From the NCBI GenBank assembly GCA_034687125.1, contig JAQGBZ010000216.1, forward strand, positions 1-64,000: DNA of 64,000 nt, read 5' to 3'. The DNA is from Neelides folsomi. Its lineage: Eukaryota; Arthropoda; Collembola; Neelipleona; Neelidae. Shown here piece after piece: positions 24,993 to 43,614 of the stretch. The number at the start of each line of letters is the position of its first letter. Position 1 is the first letter of the stretch. Below the pieces are notes generated by a model. It ran no database searches and was not told the DNA's origin. It worked only from the letters and a program-made list of their open reading frames with translations. The translations under genes were made by a program, and so were the position numbers.

Positions 24993-26698
24993 TCTTGATC
25001 ATAGCTTTGGAGCGTTTGAATAATTCCTTAAACTTTACTCCGTATAATATTTGCTCTATGTATTACATATATGAAAAAAACTTCGTTGGGCGCACAGTTA
25101 AATCACCAAAACAAAGGTGAAAGGGAAACTAAGAAAGTTCAATAACTTTATCTTTAGATTAAGGGAATCTGATCACAGGGGGGAATACATGTGGAATGTC
25201 CGTAAATAAACCAAATATCCTAATCGTTCTCAATTCCACACCATGCACCAGTGAACCCCAATATACTCCAATATATCCACAATATGAATATCCAGTCTCC
25301 GAACGATTGGTCGTGGCAAAAGAAATATTTGTATTTCTCCGTTGCTCCGAACGACAAATGACCTATTCAGACCCTCCTGGTTTATAAGAAGGTGACATGG
25401 TGTGAGTTAAGAGTAAACACCACATGAGGTTTTATATGAATCTCCACAAGAGGTTAAGAGCACCGGAAGACCAAATCAAAATTCTAGCCTCAATAAGGAT
25501 TCAATATTTAATGCAATAAAATAGGAATCAAATAGCTTATAATTAGTTTATTATACTTACCATACTTTTATAATCAATCGATTATTTACCTATAATTATT
25601 TATTTCAAAGACTTACTAACAATTAACATAATTATTAAATTATTAATACCTAAGTAGAATTAATAAGGTAAATAATTTTCATCGAAATTATCAGATCATA
25701 CCAAATTATGTTGCAAGATTCAAATTTACATTGGTAACATAGGGAAAATAATCAATTAATTTTTTGAACTATTCGAATAAAATTAAAAATTATCATTTTC
25801 GATTTATGTTTTTGACTGATTCCCTAGTTATTTCTGTTTAGTTAAATGAATTTTTGAATTTTTTTTGATAGTATCCGGCTTTAAAGTATAATACATATTA
25901 AATAATTTGTACTTAAAAAATCTATTACATTACGTAATTTAAAATTGAACAAATAGTGAAAATTCAAATAGACAAATAAATTTTATTAAGATTGTACTTT
26001 ATTAATTTAACTAAAATTAACTGAAAAATCCTAATCTCCTTACAAGTTCAAAAGTTAATTCGTAATTAACAAATAACCTATTCTCTATCATTTTACATTA
26101 ATTATTAAACCTTGTTGGATTTAACCGAACATATCTCGCCCAATTAAAACATTTGTTCATATAAAGTTTATGTTATATAAATTATTGATTTATATTCTAT
26201 ATAAATGTTATTTTTAATTTTAATTCTTCCTACTTTTCAATTAGTTAATTGAAATTAAACTTATTTTTCTGAGGTGACATTGCAGCGAAATTTTAATCGA
26301 AATGTAAAGTGAAGGGAAATTTGAGAAAATGTGAAGTTCCTATGTTATTTACATGGAATAGGTTTGGGTTGAGTTTTTCTCATCAATTCGCCATCTGCCC
26401 AATAAGGCCGAATCTTCTTGTACGGCATCTGTGAATAAGGAAAGCCAACAGCAGTCCTCGTGTTCCAACCGGAGACACTTCTCACCTTATTTTATGAAAA
26501 ATTGACCGAACCCGGGTCACAATTTCAATTTGAGAAGCTTAAAAGGTAAGGACCAAGGTCAAATATTAATAAGGGCATTTTAAACACGAGGTTAATTCAC
26601 TTTTAACATTATGTTGAACGAGATCGCCCAACGAACATTTAGCGGCATTTTGTGTCCAATTTTTCCTTTATTTCTTTTTTTAACGTTTTAGGAAAATA
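24993..26698. promoter_or_regulatory. Divergent intergenic: TMEM145 and RpS19 5' regions
   Basis: No coding signal. A candidate RpS19 5' UTR exon ends at 26545 with donor aaaag|gtaagg; the matching acceptor is at 26690-26691 (cgttttag), eight bases before the RpS19 ATG. A 5' UTR intron is common in ribosomal protein genes. The less AT-rich block at about 26380-26540 is the likely promoter and first exon. Confidence 0.45.
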
Positions 26699-27499
26699 AT
26701 GGGGAGCCATTTCAAGTTTCCATCGTCTGTGAAGGATGTCGACCAACACAAGTTTGTCACAGCCTTTGCAGCTTTTCTCAAAAAGTAATAAGATGTTTAA
26801 TTTAACTGTTTATTTATTCGTTAAATAGAGAAAGTATTAGGATGATGATCATGCATTTGTGGAAATTAATATTCAATTTTATATAATTGTTATTGTTTGA
26901 TTAGATCTGGAAAGATGAAGATTCCCGAATGGGTTGATCTTGTTAAGACTTCAAAGGCCAAGGAGCTCGCTCCCTACGATGAAGATTGGTTTTATATTAG
27001 GTGTGCAGCAATTGCAAGACACATGTACATCCGATCACCTATTGGAACCAACACGGTCACCAAAATATTCGGAGGTAAATTAAAAACATTTTTATATTAG
27101 ATTTTTATTATTTAACAGCATCTTTAATATTTAGAGCAAATATTAGACCAACTATGTATTATAAATAAACAAATTAAAATATTAAATTCCAAATTACCAA
27201 ATATTATAGATCTATAATTTGTCTTTGGGTCTTCATTTGACAATTTATTTTTGTAAATATTAAATTCTTTGATTTAAATTTTAGTGAGGAAAAGGAATGG
27301 AGCCACACCGAGCCATTTCTGCAGAAGCTCCGGATCAGTTGCCCGCAGAGCACTCCAGGCCCTTGAATCCATCAAGCTCGTAGAAAAAGTTCCAGACGGA
27401 GCTGGACGCCGGTTGACGAGTCAAGGTCGACGAGATCTTGACAGAATTGCGGCCCAACTCAAGAAAAGAGGACTTGCTGCTGTCACTGCCTCCTCATAA
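26699..27499 (+). CDS. RpS19: 40S ribosomal protein S19
   Basis: Component of the small ribosomal subunit head, needed for 18S rRNA maturation. Three exons: 26699-26784, 26905-27074, 27285-27499; 156 aa, normal for eukaryotic S19 (about 145-160). Recognised blocks: [94 protein letters not shown] and [19 protein letters not shown] (here [10 protein letters not shown]). Codon use is strongly GC-shifted relative to the flanks, as for highly expressed genes. AATAAA lies just after the stop, near 27521. Start: first ATG after the putative 5' UTR acceptor. Confidence 0.97.
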
Positions 27500-28291
27500 T
27501 TTTCTTATATGAAAAAATACCAATAAAGAGCGTCTATTGGATAAAATAAAATACATTCAGACTCAATTATTAAACCCATATTTATCCAAACCATCATAAT
27601 TACGCACACCTACTATTTTCTACATACTTGGATTCAATATAATTTTATTTACATAATCTAATTTAAACTTTACATACTTCAATTACACTAACTAAATTGT
27701 ATTTTACACTTTAAATGCCCAAGAATTTAAGTTTTAATTAATTGAATTTAGAATTGAATTCATTTTAGAAAATTAATTAATAATTAATTTACAAAATTCG
27801 AATACTAATTTAAAATGGTTAATTATTTAGTTTACAATTGGTTAAACTTTACGCAAAACAAGTGTATGAAATATCGGCATTGAAAGAGAAATGTCTGCAT
27901 CGAGATTAAATGTAAAATCTCGGGATTATCTCATACTGTCATCATAAATGAATCATAAGATTATAAATGAAATGAGATATATTATATGGATTAGGTAAAT
28001 GAATTTAGTTAACCCAGATCATGAATTAAAAGGTATCAAAGATGTAATATTTGCAATCGGGGCTGAACGAGTAATTGGCAACGAGTGAGTCTACCGGTTG
28101 CGAATTTGGTAGATGATGTGTGCGCATAGGGCAGGTTGTTGCTCTCTGCACAGCTCCCATTTCCACCCCCGAAGGAAACGTCGACCAGAACACTCCGCTG
28201 CTCACTCTTTCTCAGGAGGCCATTTTGAAGACCTAAAGGTGTGGACAAATATTTCTTTCATTAAAATTTCAATTCATCCAGAAGCAAGATT
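27500..28291. other. Intergenic: RpS19 3' end to DDX3 5' UTR
   Basis: It starts with the RpS19 3' UTR and its AATAAA. The last 200 bases (about 28060-28240) are less AT-rich and may be a DDX3 5' non-coding exon; an acceptor-like catccag precedes 28281. No gene is seen. Confidence 0.45.
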
Positions 28292-31948
<3,657 letters not shown>

Positions 31949-32527
31949 GAAACTCCCAACTTCCCCTCTACGACTTTATGTTAGCGTAAACTTTAGATTT
32001 AGAAATTAATTAATTTTACTTATTTGTCTTAAAGTAGCCTTAATAGTGAGACTGAGAATTTGATTTATATTAAGATGTGTCTTATCGTAAAGCAAAGTCT
32101 CACGGTATTGGTAGTTTAGCTATAATAATAATAATATATATATAAAACTTGTAATTATTAATTATACAAAAAGGAAAAGCCAAGTGGAGAGGATTAACAA
32201 GGATTATTAAATGGAGTATTATGGTAAACTAAAAAAAATATTCCATACCACTTCAGATAGTACATTAAATCTTTTCAATATCATTAAATCGAGTACTATT
32301 ACCTAAACTTAAAAAATGGAATTCTCATAAGTTATATAAAGTTTGCCGTCCCAAAATTGAGGAAGGGAAAATATGTGAGGATGATGTGTACACTTTCTCT
32401 ATATTATTATTATTATAAGTGTGTGTGTTCTTTTTGTTTTTCAATTTAAGGGAAAACTCAACATTCTTATTAAATGATTAATTATAAGAAATTTTTAAGG
32501 AAGTATAAAAAAAGCACTCTTATACAG

Positions 32528-32552
32528 TTTTTTTTAGTAAACTACTAAAAAA
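32528..32552. repeat. Short A/T hairpin
   Basis: Arms ttttttagta / tactaaaaaa around a 3-4 nt loop give a perfect palindrome of at least 10 bp. It may only reflect base composition. Confidence 0.4.
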
Positions 32553-33542
32553 AGAACACACCCGATTAAATACAATCGATTTACTATTTAAAAATAAAAT
32601 TGCCTATATAAAGAATCACTATGAGGGCATGCGTCTAGCATTAAATGTTATTAATTGTTAGTTTGTTAATTTGAAATATGAAGATGTTCGCTATATTGCC
32701 TCCTATATAATATATTTAATTTCTAGCTTATTATAAATATGAAAGAATTGAATTTAAAATGATTCAATTCTTTTAACTTAATTTTTTGTTGTCATTTTTA
32801 AATTTGTTTCTCATTGTTATTTTTTTGTATCCATTCCGTGAATGGATCGTCTCGTTGCTGACAATAGAATTTTTTTAGTGAAACGTTAATTGTATTTGAA
32901 TTAAACAAATACAACTATTGCTATCTACTACAGAATAGTTTAAAGTATTTAGGTTAGGCTTACTAAGGGAAATTGTGAATCAATATTTAAAAAATTCAAA
33001 GATCTATTTGAAACTAATGAGCTCGTGGAAGAGGTTTGTACTTATAATTAACTTCGGCGTACGAATCTTATATTTAAAAAAAATTATACGATTATAATAT
33101 GATGCTAGATACTCGCTCTTTATTATAATAATATTATCTTCCTATTTACTCATTTTAATGATAGTTTTTAATATTTACCGATGAGTCAATTTTGGTGAAG
33201 TTCTTAATTTGAAAAAGAATTGTTGTTTAAATATTAAAAAATAAGCTATTTGTAGGAGTTTGTTCGTTAATGTCGGTTTTAAAATAATATACTTATATAC
33301 AAACAATTCAAAAAGCCTTTTTACTCCAAACGAGGCAAGTAAAATGTCAATTTGTATAACGATAAGTAACGTGCTGAAACTCTCAACCAAATGATTGTAT
33401 TAATAATTGATTAATTAGGAAACGTAATTATCATGAGAATTTATTAATCATTATCTTTATTTTGAGTATTATTACAGAATTTAAACTAATACTTATATTG
33501 TTAACCTAACTATAATTGTTAGTCTTTATTTTATTGCAAATG

Positions 33543-33616
33543 CAGAGAGAGAGAAAAGGAGAGACAAAAAAGTTGTAAGATTAGTTTATAACTTTAAGGG
33601 AGAGAGAAAGAGAGAA
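33543..33616. repeat. GA-rich low-complexity tract
   Basis: Repeated gagagagaaa runs in two blocks, gagagagagaaaaggagag and gggagagagaaagagagaaa, separated by about 30 nt. Confidence 0.55.
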
Positions 33617-35480
33617 ATTATGGTTCTTGGAATGACGGTGATGAAGAGATTGAAGAAAATTAATTAAAATTTTAATTAATTAATTAATCTTCTCTTTAAA
33701 AAAGGGGGGTTTGGAAAATATCCATGTCATTACTGTTTTTGTCGCTTGTCAAATAAAAAGTTCATTTGCCCAAAGGATGGGAATTTGAATTACTAAAGGA
33801 AGGGAGTGGTTATGTAATTTTTCAAAATGTATGTAACTTTTATATATTTACCTACATGATTAAGTTTTTTTCACAATTATAAAAAATATAAAAAAAATTG
33901 ATTACATAGGACAATGATAGAAAAGAGAGACGAATCTCTCTCACAAACTTTTAAACCAACAACCAAAGTATTAAAGTTAAATGTTTGGAAAACATGAACC
34001 AAGTCAGAGGCAAACACGCCATTTTTTCTTTTGTTAATTATTATTATAATAATAATTTATAACTCAATTCATTGTGATACTTGAAACTTAAAGATTCAGT
34101 TTTTATATAATTATAAAATAATTTATTAAAAATTAAATGGATTTTTGTGGGATCTTTTCGTTTAAATCTCATCATCTCCTATTTATTAAGGGATGAGAAA
34201 AAGTCGGATAGGAAGCAAAACTGATCTCTTTCCTTTTTTTATCTACGAATACAAGCATACACAATTAATAAGTAATAAGGTATTGCCTGTAAGAAGAGAA
34301 TAGATAGTTAAAACGAAAACTGCCACAATAAACAAAATTACATAGGTGACGAGGGAGGCAACCAAAAAATCCCCATAGATTGAGGGTAAGTAATTTCTCT
34401 GTGATCTCTCTGTGATTCTTCTCTCTGCATTTATTTACCAATAAAATAAGTAACCTCGAAATGAACATGTTTCAATAATATTAAATACAAGCAAAGATGT
34501 TCTCGATGACTTTAAATGAGTCAAACTATTTAAAATTTAAAACGACTTATTATTATTAATTAAATTATATGATATGGAAAAGGATTTAAGAGAACAAAAT
34601 TTGTAATGAAATTTTAAAGCCAAACTTATTGGGATCAATCGATTCTAACTCATTGCTTTAAAACGGAATGATAAAAGATATATTTAATTTCAATCAAACC
34701 GACTTCCTCACAAAGCAATCATTATCAGTGCAGCGAGCTCTAAATAGTTTTAAATTTTAAGAAATGCTAAGAAAGAAAAAATAGGAATTAGTAAGCTTTT
34801 AAAACATTAAATTTAACAATTTCTCAATTACCTCGTGTACTTTTTAAACGAGTCACAAATTGATGCGAAGCCCAGTGGTTCAATAGGTTTCACAATTACA
34901 TAACTAAAAAACGAGAGTCAAAATTGAATTCCCCTTTACTCTACGACCTTTAATCCTTAAGTATTCCGTCGTCAGTCTGAAAAGAAACAAAGAAATACTG
35001 AAAAACTATGGGATGGCAAAATAATATAGAATTCCATTATCCAATTGGCTTTTTCCACAATTGAATACGTAATATTAACCATAATTAATGTAATGTTTAA
35101 CAAAACTTACAAACTTTATAAATAATTAAACATAAAGAATAAATATATGATTATAATCATTTGTTTCAATCCTTTGCTTTATTTCGAAATTTGCATCTTC
35201 ATCTTATTGTAAAAGTTTCACCTTATTATTAGTAAATGCGTGTTAAGTGTTCATATTGCATAATTACATTCATAATGAAAAAATTGCCAATTTAGATTAT
35301 TTTGACTAAAAGAAAGTTTTCATGATTTATTCAAAGAATTGACAGTTTTATAGCAATGTGAATTGAGACTATGTATAATATAGTTATTTTCATAAAGAAT
35401 TGTTCAAATTTGTTTAAGATTTGATTTTGAAAGAAAAAGATACTAACAATACGAGTAAATTAAAGTTCAATTATGCACTT

Positions 35481-36289
35481 TTAAGAACTTGGGATCTTCG
35501 TTGTTATACGGATTCCGTGCATCAATGTAATCTCCTCTTTCAAAACCTAAATAAAGTAACAATTAAAAATCCATAGGCTTTAAGATAATTGTATAGGGAG
35601 TCTCGTAAAGTGTTATTTATAAAATATCTTTTTATCAAATATTGTCAGGTTTTAATGCCTACTTTATTTATTAATTGATGCTGTTTGATTGTAGAAAGTC
35701 CTTTAAATTCAGTGGTTTCAACGAGCACTTGGAACATGGAGCCACAACCCCCTATAAAAATACCAAATTAAACTTTCGTAGTTAAATTAAACTTAATTTT
35801 ACAATCCCCCATAAGTCCATAACACATAAAACATTTAAGAATAATTAATAATAAAATACATATCTTAATATTACGTAAATGCCAAAAGGTATATAAGTTA
35901 TCTAAAACGGATCAAACCTGAAATATCTTCAACAACAATTGAGGAAGCTAATGGAAAATTAGATTTAAGTTTTTCTTTCAACGCTTCCTCGCCAAGAACA
36001 ACATTCGACGATGTGGAACTCATGCTAAATGTGCTGGACCGGCTTCCAATTGCTAACAATAAAAAAATTTAAAAATTATTATTTTGCAATCTCGTGTCAT
36101 TTAAAATAATATCTATTTCATCCACACCATTTGTTATGCATTTATTACATTATATTAAATAAGTATAAATATACCAAAATTCGTTATTGTTATTATAATA
36201 ACCTATTTAATTTAAAAAATACCTTCACGAAATATTCTGGAGAAAAGGGGTAGATTGGTTGATAAAGAAGGAAAGAGCAGCAGCTTCAT
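35481..36289 (-). CDS. BolA-like protein, BOLA3-type (mitochondrial)
   Basis: BolA proteins partner monothiol glutaredoxins; BOLA3 serves mitochondrial [4Fe-4S] cluster delivery, for example to lipoyl synthase. Four exons: 36289-36223, 36052-35918, 35751-35663, 35546-35481; 118 aa, normal for the family. The first exon encodes an Arg/Ser/Leu presequence (MKLLLFPSLSTNLPLFSR) typical of mitochondrial import. Core blocks: EEALKEKLKSNFPLASSIVV, EDISGGCGSMFQVLVET, FKGLSTIKQHQLINK, VLKEEITLMHGIRITTKIP. The Cys in GGCGSMF is the BOLA3 ligand position. The last splice (gtaggc donor at 35662) is needed: reading through would end the protein at once and lose the conserved HGIRI segment. Divergent from RNF121, 470 bp away. 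Confidence 0.92.
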
Positions 36290-36759
36290 CTTCACGCTTT
36301 CAAACGTGCGGTACAAAATGGATTTTCAATAGCTGCACTACAATATCATATCAGGGTGAATTGCGAATTTGCGAAAACTAAAGTGCTAACTTTTGAAACT
36401 CCAAAAATCACAGCAAGTTGTAATCGAAGAGAAAAATTCTTTATAGTTAAATAAGTCATCATTTTGTTACATCAACACTTGTCGATTGACCGATTGTCGA
36501 CTGACTGAGTTTTACAATTTAAAAGATGTTAAACGGAATTTGGACGGTAAGGATAATATTTATATTATGTTTTTATGGATTTATTTGACTACTTGAGGTT
36601 TCATTACTGATGTTTAAAATATTGTAGATTGTAGACCGTATGCAATGAATTATTGCCAATAATTTGTAGTGATCTATCGCAAAATGATGAATTAAAAACA
36701 TTCATGAAGGTATAATGAAATTCTTTTTAATGGCAGGTGGTGTAAATTAAATTAATCCG
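36290..36759 (+). promoter_or_regulatory. Bidirectional promoter; RNF121 5' UTR intron and possible uORF
   Basis: A 470-bp gap between divergent genes. A candidate RNF121 leader exon ends at 36546 (ggacg|gtaagg) and an acceptor lies at 36735-36736 (atggcag). The spliced leader would contain a 9-codon upstream open frame starting at ATG 36526 and ending at tgtaa just after the junction. These are sequence signals only. Confidence 0.4.
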
Positions 36760-38447
<1,688 letters not shown>

Positions 38448-39852
38448 GCCCATCGAGTCATTTTTATTCCTATCATAGCTCTATAATTCGCTTTATTATC
38501 GTTATACTTGGTATTTCGAGAGTTGTTGAACCCATATCTTACAAGTTTCGTAACATGATGTAATAATTGCTACTTAAAATATCATTCATAGCTATAAAAC
38601 AAATTGTTTAAAACATCCTTCTATACAACTCTGTCTTCAATTTAATAATGTAATTCATTCTTTATTTAAATTAAGATCCTCGATCCAACATGGTACAAGA
38701 TATGTCAACTTAAATTTCAATAAATCAAAACATGATTTTATACTTAAATAACTAGATTAATAATAATTAAATAACTAGTTAAATAATTTATTAAGCTTGT
38801 AAGACTTATGAAATTTTTAGGATTGTAAAAGCTGGTAATATTGAATAAATGAATTTCAGACTTCTAATAATAATTTGCAGACAAGACATTATTTATATGT
38901 AATTTATCGAGGGTTGTCTTTAAAAGCAATTAGTACCTTAAGTTATTATCCTCATTCCGAACGTATTTCAATTGATATTATATATCCTTGTATATTCCAT
39001 ATTTAGTGTTAGTAGTAGAGCTTTCACAATTTGTGAAATATTGTTAAAGAATAAAATGACAAAACCAAATGAAAAAAATCATTAATTAAAATACGTATAA
39101 ATTGAGAATAAGAATATTATTTATCAATTTAATCATCAATAAATGATTTTATTAATTGTCAAAATACTGTTTTTATTGTCATAATTTGGATATATTAAAA
39201 TACTATAATAATATTATCAATACTAATTTAATTAATTAATTTAAATGAAATCATTTAACTTTTAATGAACGTATATTTATGAGTTGCCAATAAAAGGATT
39301 ATGGATTTATTTACATAATAAATGGAAGTGATTTATTAAGCGGAGAAATCCAATGGTTGAATTGACGAATTAATTTACTTGAGATTCAATCAAGTTTTAA
39401 ATAAAGAATAATGATCATTTTTTAACAACTTACAATGACAATAAATAAGTATCCTTATTTTCCTCTATTAAATACACAATGTACAATTAAAGTGTCTCAA
39501 GCAAACGAACGGAGATGAAGACTTATTGTCACACGAAATGCTTTAAATAAATTGTTTTAATAATTACCTATCAGTTATTCCTTTTATAAATTTTAAATAT
39601 TACATAATAATAAACAAACCTTGTTCGAAGCTTGTGAGGAAACTCCATTTAATTATTTAAGTACCAAGAAAGCGGTTTGCGCATTTATTCCACTTGAGTC
39701 GTGTAACTACTAATTTCTAATTTAGTGAATTTTACATTTAAGGTTTAAAGAGGATCTTTACTTTTGACTATCATCGTGAATTCACGACTCTGTTTTTAAT
39801 ACTTATGTATTCGTTAATGGTTAAGTGCATACTCAATTCTAGGCCAAGAGGT
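38448..39852. other. Convergent intergenic, no gene seen
   Basis: AT-rich 3' flanks of RNF121 (+) and SUCLA2 (-). A 14-bp palindrome tcgtgaattcacga lies near 39774. Nothing else was recognised. Confidence 0.6.
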
Positions 39853-41705
39853 TTAAATGGGGATTTCAAAGTTGATGTCAACTTTGGCTGATTTCGCAAG
39901 TGAAACAATATTCGAGAGTTTGACGGCGAGTCTTGCAGCTTCATCTAAATTGTCACAAGGGAGGATTTTGAGCCCTGAGCTCGCAATGAGCACTTTCGCA
40001 TCGTCCACGTTGGTTCCCTAATAAAATTAATAAAATTTAAATGTATTAAATATAAAATATTCCAAATAGTCTAATGATACTTCAATTAAAGATATAAATT
40101 AAATCTTACTTGAAGTCGAGCAATAATTGGAACTTTAAGGCTTAGTTCTTTAGCAGCAGCAATGATTCCTTCCGCAATAACATCGCATCTCATAATCCCA
40201 CCAAAAATGTTAACCATGATCGAATTCACCTAAATAATAAAATAAAGAATTAGAAAAGATTATAATTTTAATATTTAATAATAACAAATAATTTAAACTA
40301 TTTTAATTATAATCGAAAAGAGTTAAATGATGGAACCTTCGGATCAGACGTGATGATTTTAAAGGCTTCTTTGACTTGCATTGCTGTGGCTCCACCACCA
40401 ACATCAAGAAAGTTTGCCGGACTTCCACCGTGAAGTTTAATGATGTCCATTGTGGCCATAGCGAGTCCAGCACCATTCACAAGACATCCAATGTCACCAT
40501 CAAGAGCAATGTAATTCAAGTTGTGCTTCGCAGCTTCAACTTCTCTTTCATCTTCTTGGGTCCAATCTCGGAGATCAAAGATTCTTTTCTGCCGAAATTC
40601 TGCATTGTCGTCAAACCTCACTTTTGCATCGAGACACATATCTAAAATAGATGTTTAATTAATTAATAAATAAATGTAAAAAATACTTAATTCTAAAAAC
40701 ATATTGTATAGAGTTATATTATTTGCATATTTTACTTTGGTATATTTTAAAAGTTATTTTAAATAATGCTATTTTAAATTATTTAGATAAATTACATTCT
40801 CCATTAGAATCCTCAGCCAAAGGATTAATTTCAACCATAAGAGCATCAGTTTTTGTGAACAGTTCATAACAATTGAGGAAAAGCTTTGAAATTTCCTTGC
40901 TTCGATCGCCAAATCCAAGTTTTTGAGCCACTTCGATCGCTTTGGCTTCTGACAATCCCTCAGTGATATCAATTGGCTCTTTGAGAATTGCATTTGGATT
41001 CTCAGCCGCGACGTCCTCAATGTTCACGCCACCCTGAGAGGACGCAACAATGACCGGGCCTTGAAAGGCACGTTCCATCATAATACAGAAATAAAATTCT
41101 TTCCTTGGGAATTTCCTCTCGGTGATCATGACGGAATTGCAAATTTTTCCCTTCTCTCCCGTCTGTTTCGTTATGAGATAATCCCCAATCATTTGTCCAG
41201 CCAATTCCTCTGCCTCGCTCGGCCTATTAGAAGAGAAAAATTTTAATTGAGAAATAAAAGAACATTAATTAATTAATTATTAATTTGTACTTACAAATAT
41301 GTTATGTTAATTATAATGAAAGTTAATTTGGGTAATTACGTGAAACAAAGCTTGACCCCTCCTTTAAGGCCATTTTTAAAGTGACCTTTTCCTCTTCCAC
41401 CTGCGAGAACTTGGGCTTTGATGACCAAATCTTTGGATTTAAGTTCGGATGCAATTTTTCCAGCTTCTTCTTTCGTCTTGGCCACTCCGAATTTCGGCAC
41501 GGGGATCCCGTACTCCGACAAAAGCGTGTAGCTCACGTATTCATGCACATTTAGGCATCTCTTCGACTCTTGCATAACGGTCTAAAATAAATAATTTTTA
41601 AATGAATGTGAATTATATGCGAATTTACAAGATGTCATGTTTTTATACCTGGGGTGACAAAACCCGGGTTAAGTTGATGGTCGTCCTTGCTAGTAAGTGG
41701 GCCAT
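39853..41705 (-). CDS. SUCLA2: Succinyl-CoA ligase [ADP-forming] beta subunit, mitochondrial
   Basis: TCA-cycle enzyme: succinyl-CoA + ADP + Pi to succinate + ATP, as a heterodimer with the alpha subunit in the mitochondrial matrix. Six exons: 41705-41649, 41581-41340, 41223-40796, 40641-40337, 40229-40110, 40017-39853; 438 aa. The first exon is an Arg/Thr-rich presequence ([19 protein letters not shown]). ATP-grasp blocks: [131 protein letters not shown]. It ends VDINFEIPI. The ADP-forming assignment over the GTP paralogue is from overall similarity. Lies 461 bp downstream of XRCC3, same strand. Confidence 0.95.
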
Positions 41706-42166
41706 ATTTTATTGGATAGAAATACCGATGGGGTCAATTTCTTTGAACTTAATTTATGAAAGCTCAGCCAGCCAGTCAAACTACCAAGTAGATTTCAAAA
41801 TACTAAAACAAATGGGACATTTAAAGATGAAACAATTTTGGAAAATATTTGACTGGAAAATCTGATTTATTCCCACAAATTCAAACTTGCCTGGTGTTCC
41901 GCCTTGTCATTTCAGTATCTATAATCTACCTTTACAACTTTTCTCTTATCACCCCTCTATTACTACACATCGATATTTATGTTAAGTTTAAATAATTTTA
42001 CAAATTAAATGCGCTTTAATCAATTCATTTATTTATTAATTGTATTTTTGTATTTTTTCAACATCAGGCTTATAGCAAATATCATACATACATACAAATG
42101 ATACACTTTAGATCCTTCTTATATTTTTATAAAAACTGAAGTATTTTAATTTAATTACTAATTACT
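41706..42166 (-). promoter_or_regulatory. Short spacer between XRCC3 and SUCLA2
   Basis: 461 bp holding the XRCC3 3' UTR and presumably the SUCLA2 promoter. The part next to SUCLA2 is less AT-rich. No specific motif is recognised. Confidence 0.4.
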
Positions 42167-43142
42167 TTAAAAGATTTTTCCTTGAACTCCTTCAGAATGA
42201 ATTTCAAATTCCATTTCATGAACTGGAATGTGGGGAGAAAATAAAACCCTTAAAGTTCTACTTGTACTTTCGAATTCTCGTTTCAAAAGAAGTCGAGTTG
42301 TTACAAAGTTCATCCATGTTAGTCCAAGTGAAGGAATGTCTTCTCCGAGTGATAATGAGGAAGTCATCTAAATTTATTCATTAAAAGGATTAGCATAATT
42401 AATTTAAATAAATAACAAAATTGGCTTTGCTGAGAAAATGTGCATGGAAATTTTCCAACCTGATTTGCAACAACAACAGCAGCATTAAATTTAAAAGAAA
42501 TGTTATGTAAAGCAAGTCCAACTTTTCTCATGAGACTCGTCCTCTCTTTCAATGCTTTCTCATCGTTGCAATCGTAGTCGCCGCGGAAGACCGAGGCTAT
42601 TGAATCCAAAATAACTACTTTGATCTTTTTCTTGCTGCTTTCAAGATAAGAAGGAAAACGAACTTCCAAACAATCGAGCAAAGACGTCACGTCACCCAAA
42701 TGTTCAATTATCACATTGTCCATTGGATTCTCCTCCACTTCATCTCCATACTTATTCTTGAAATGTTTGGATAACTCTTCGAGCCGTTTAGAAGGGAATA
42801 TTCGATCAGTACTAATATAAAACGCTCCTGAAACAAAACAATTAATTAGTGTCAATTGTATAAATTTAAATTATGTATTATGACAATTATTTTTAATGCT
42901 TAATTAGCATCTTCAATACAATGGTTTAACTAACCAGATTCGAGTCCTTTTAGACGTTTTGGTAATTGAGAAGTGAGAGCAAGTTGAAGGCAGAGTTGAG
43001 TTTTGCCAGTCGAGCTCTCGCCGGCAATTTCTGTAATACCAAAAGTTGGAATTCCTCCTTTAAGAATTTTATCCAAAAAGACACAATTAGTTGTAAGATA
43101 ATCTTGGTGAAGATCTCGTACTTTAATTGCCTTTGGATCCAT
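42167..43142 (-). CDS. RAD51 paralogue XRCC3-like (short)
   Basis: RecA-fold ATPase of the RAD51C-XRCC3 complex in homologous recombination. Three exons: 43142-42935, 42827-42460, 42367-42167; 258 aa. Walker A GESSTGKT at residues 41-48, within FGITEIAGESSTGKTQLCLQ. Walker B is VVILDS (140-145). Further blocks: GAFYISTDRIFPSKRLEEL, NAAVVVANQ, IPSLGLTWMNFVTTRLLLKR and TLRVLFSPHIP, with an XRCC3-type end HSEGVQG. Vertebrate XRCC3 is about 346 aa; here about 80 residues before the ATPase core are missing and the ATG follows an AT-rich leader, so either the domain is lost or an unrecognised 5' exon exists. Divergent from the MATH gene, 472 bp apart. Confidence 0.88.
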
Positions 43143-43614
43143 CAATTTAAATTTGTCTCGCTTAAATTAGAGATCATCAATTTGAATATTTCTCAATATG
43201 ACTTTGACTCATGTAGGAGTTCATGACTCTCAAACTCAATGCATAATGTTGTATAGGTATTTGTAAATCTAAAGTCGTTCATTCTTTCCTTCATCCTCCT
43301 TATATTACTATCATTTACATTTAATTCAAAACATATTTGTATATCTAATACGCTAGTAGATGATAAAAACTATTTTTATGCATTTCTCTGTCTAATTGTA
43401 AGCATTTCTCTCAAACAAATGAAACAATACAGGATCTAAATATGACCAAGGACGCCGGCTAGATTGTCAGATTCAATAGCCAAGTATTAATATCAGAGCT
43501 AGAGAGAATTATTTAATTAACTACAGTTCAATTCACAATTAACTCAGAATTTATTGATACAAAAGCTATATTTATTAATTACTTTTTTACAATTGATTCA
43601 ACCAAGAAAAGTAA
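43143..43614. promoter_or_regulatory. Bidirectional promoter region
   Basis: 472-bp spacer between divergent XRCC3 and the MATH-domain gene. AT-rich; no motif singled out and no upstream XRCC3 exon recognised. Confidence 0.4.

Larger units (their letters stand above)
31949..35480. other. Convergent intergenic / DDX3 and BOLA3 3' regions (3.5 kb)
   Basis: AT-rich, with no recognised gene. It holds a GA-rich tract (33543-33616), a perfect short hairpin near 32528-32552, and probably a long DDX3 3' UTR. Short open frames in it show no motifs or splice partners. Confidence 0.55.
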
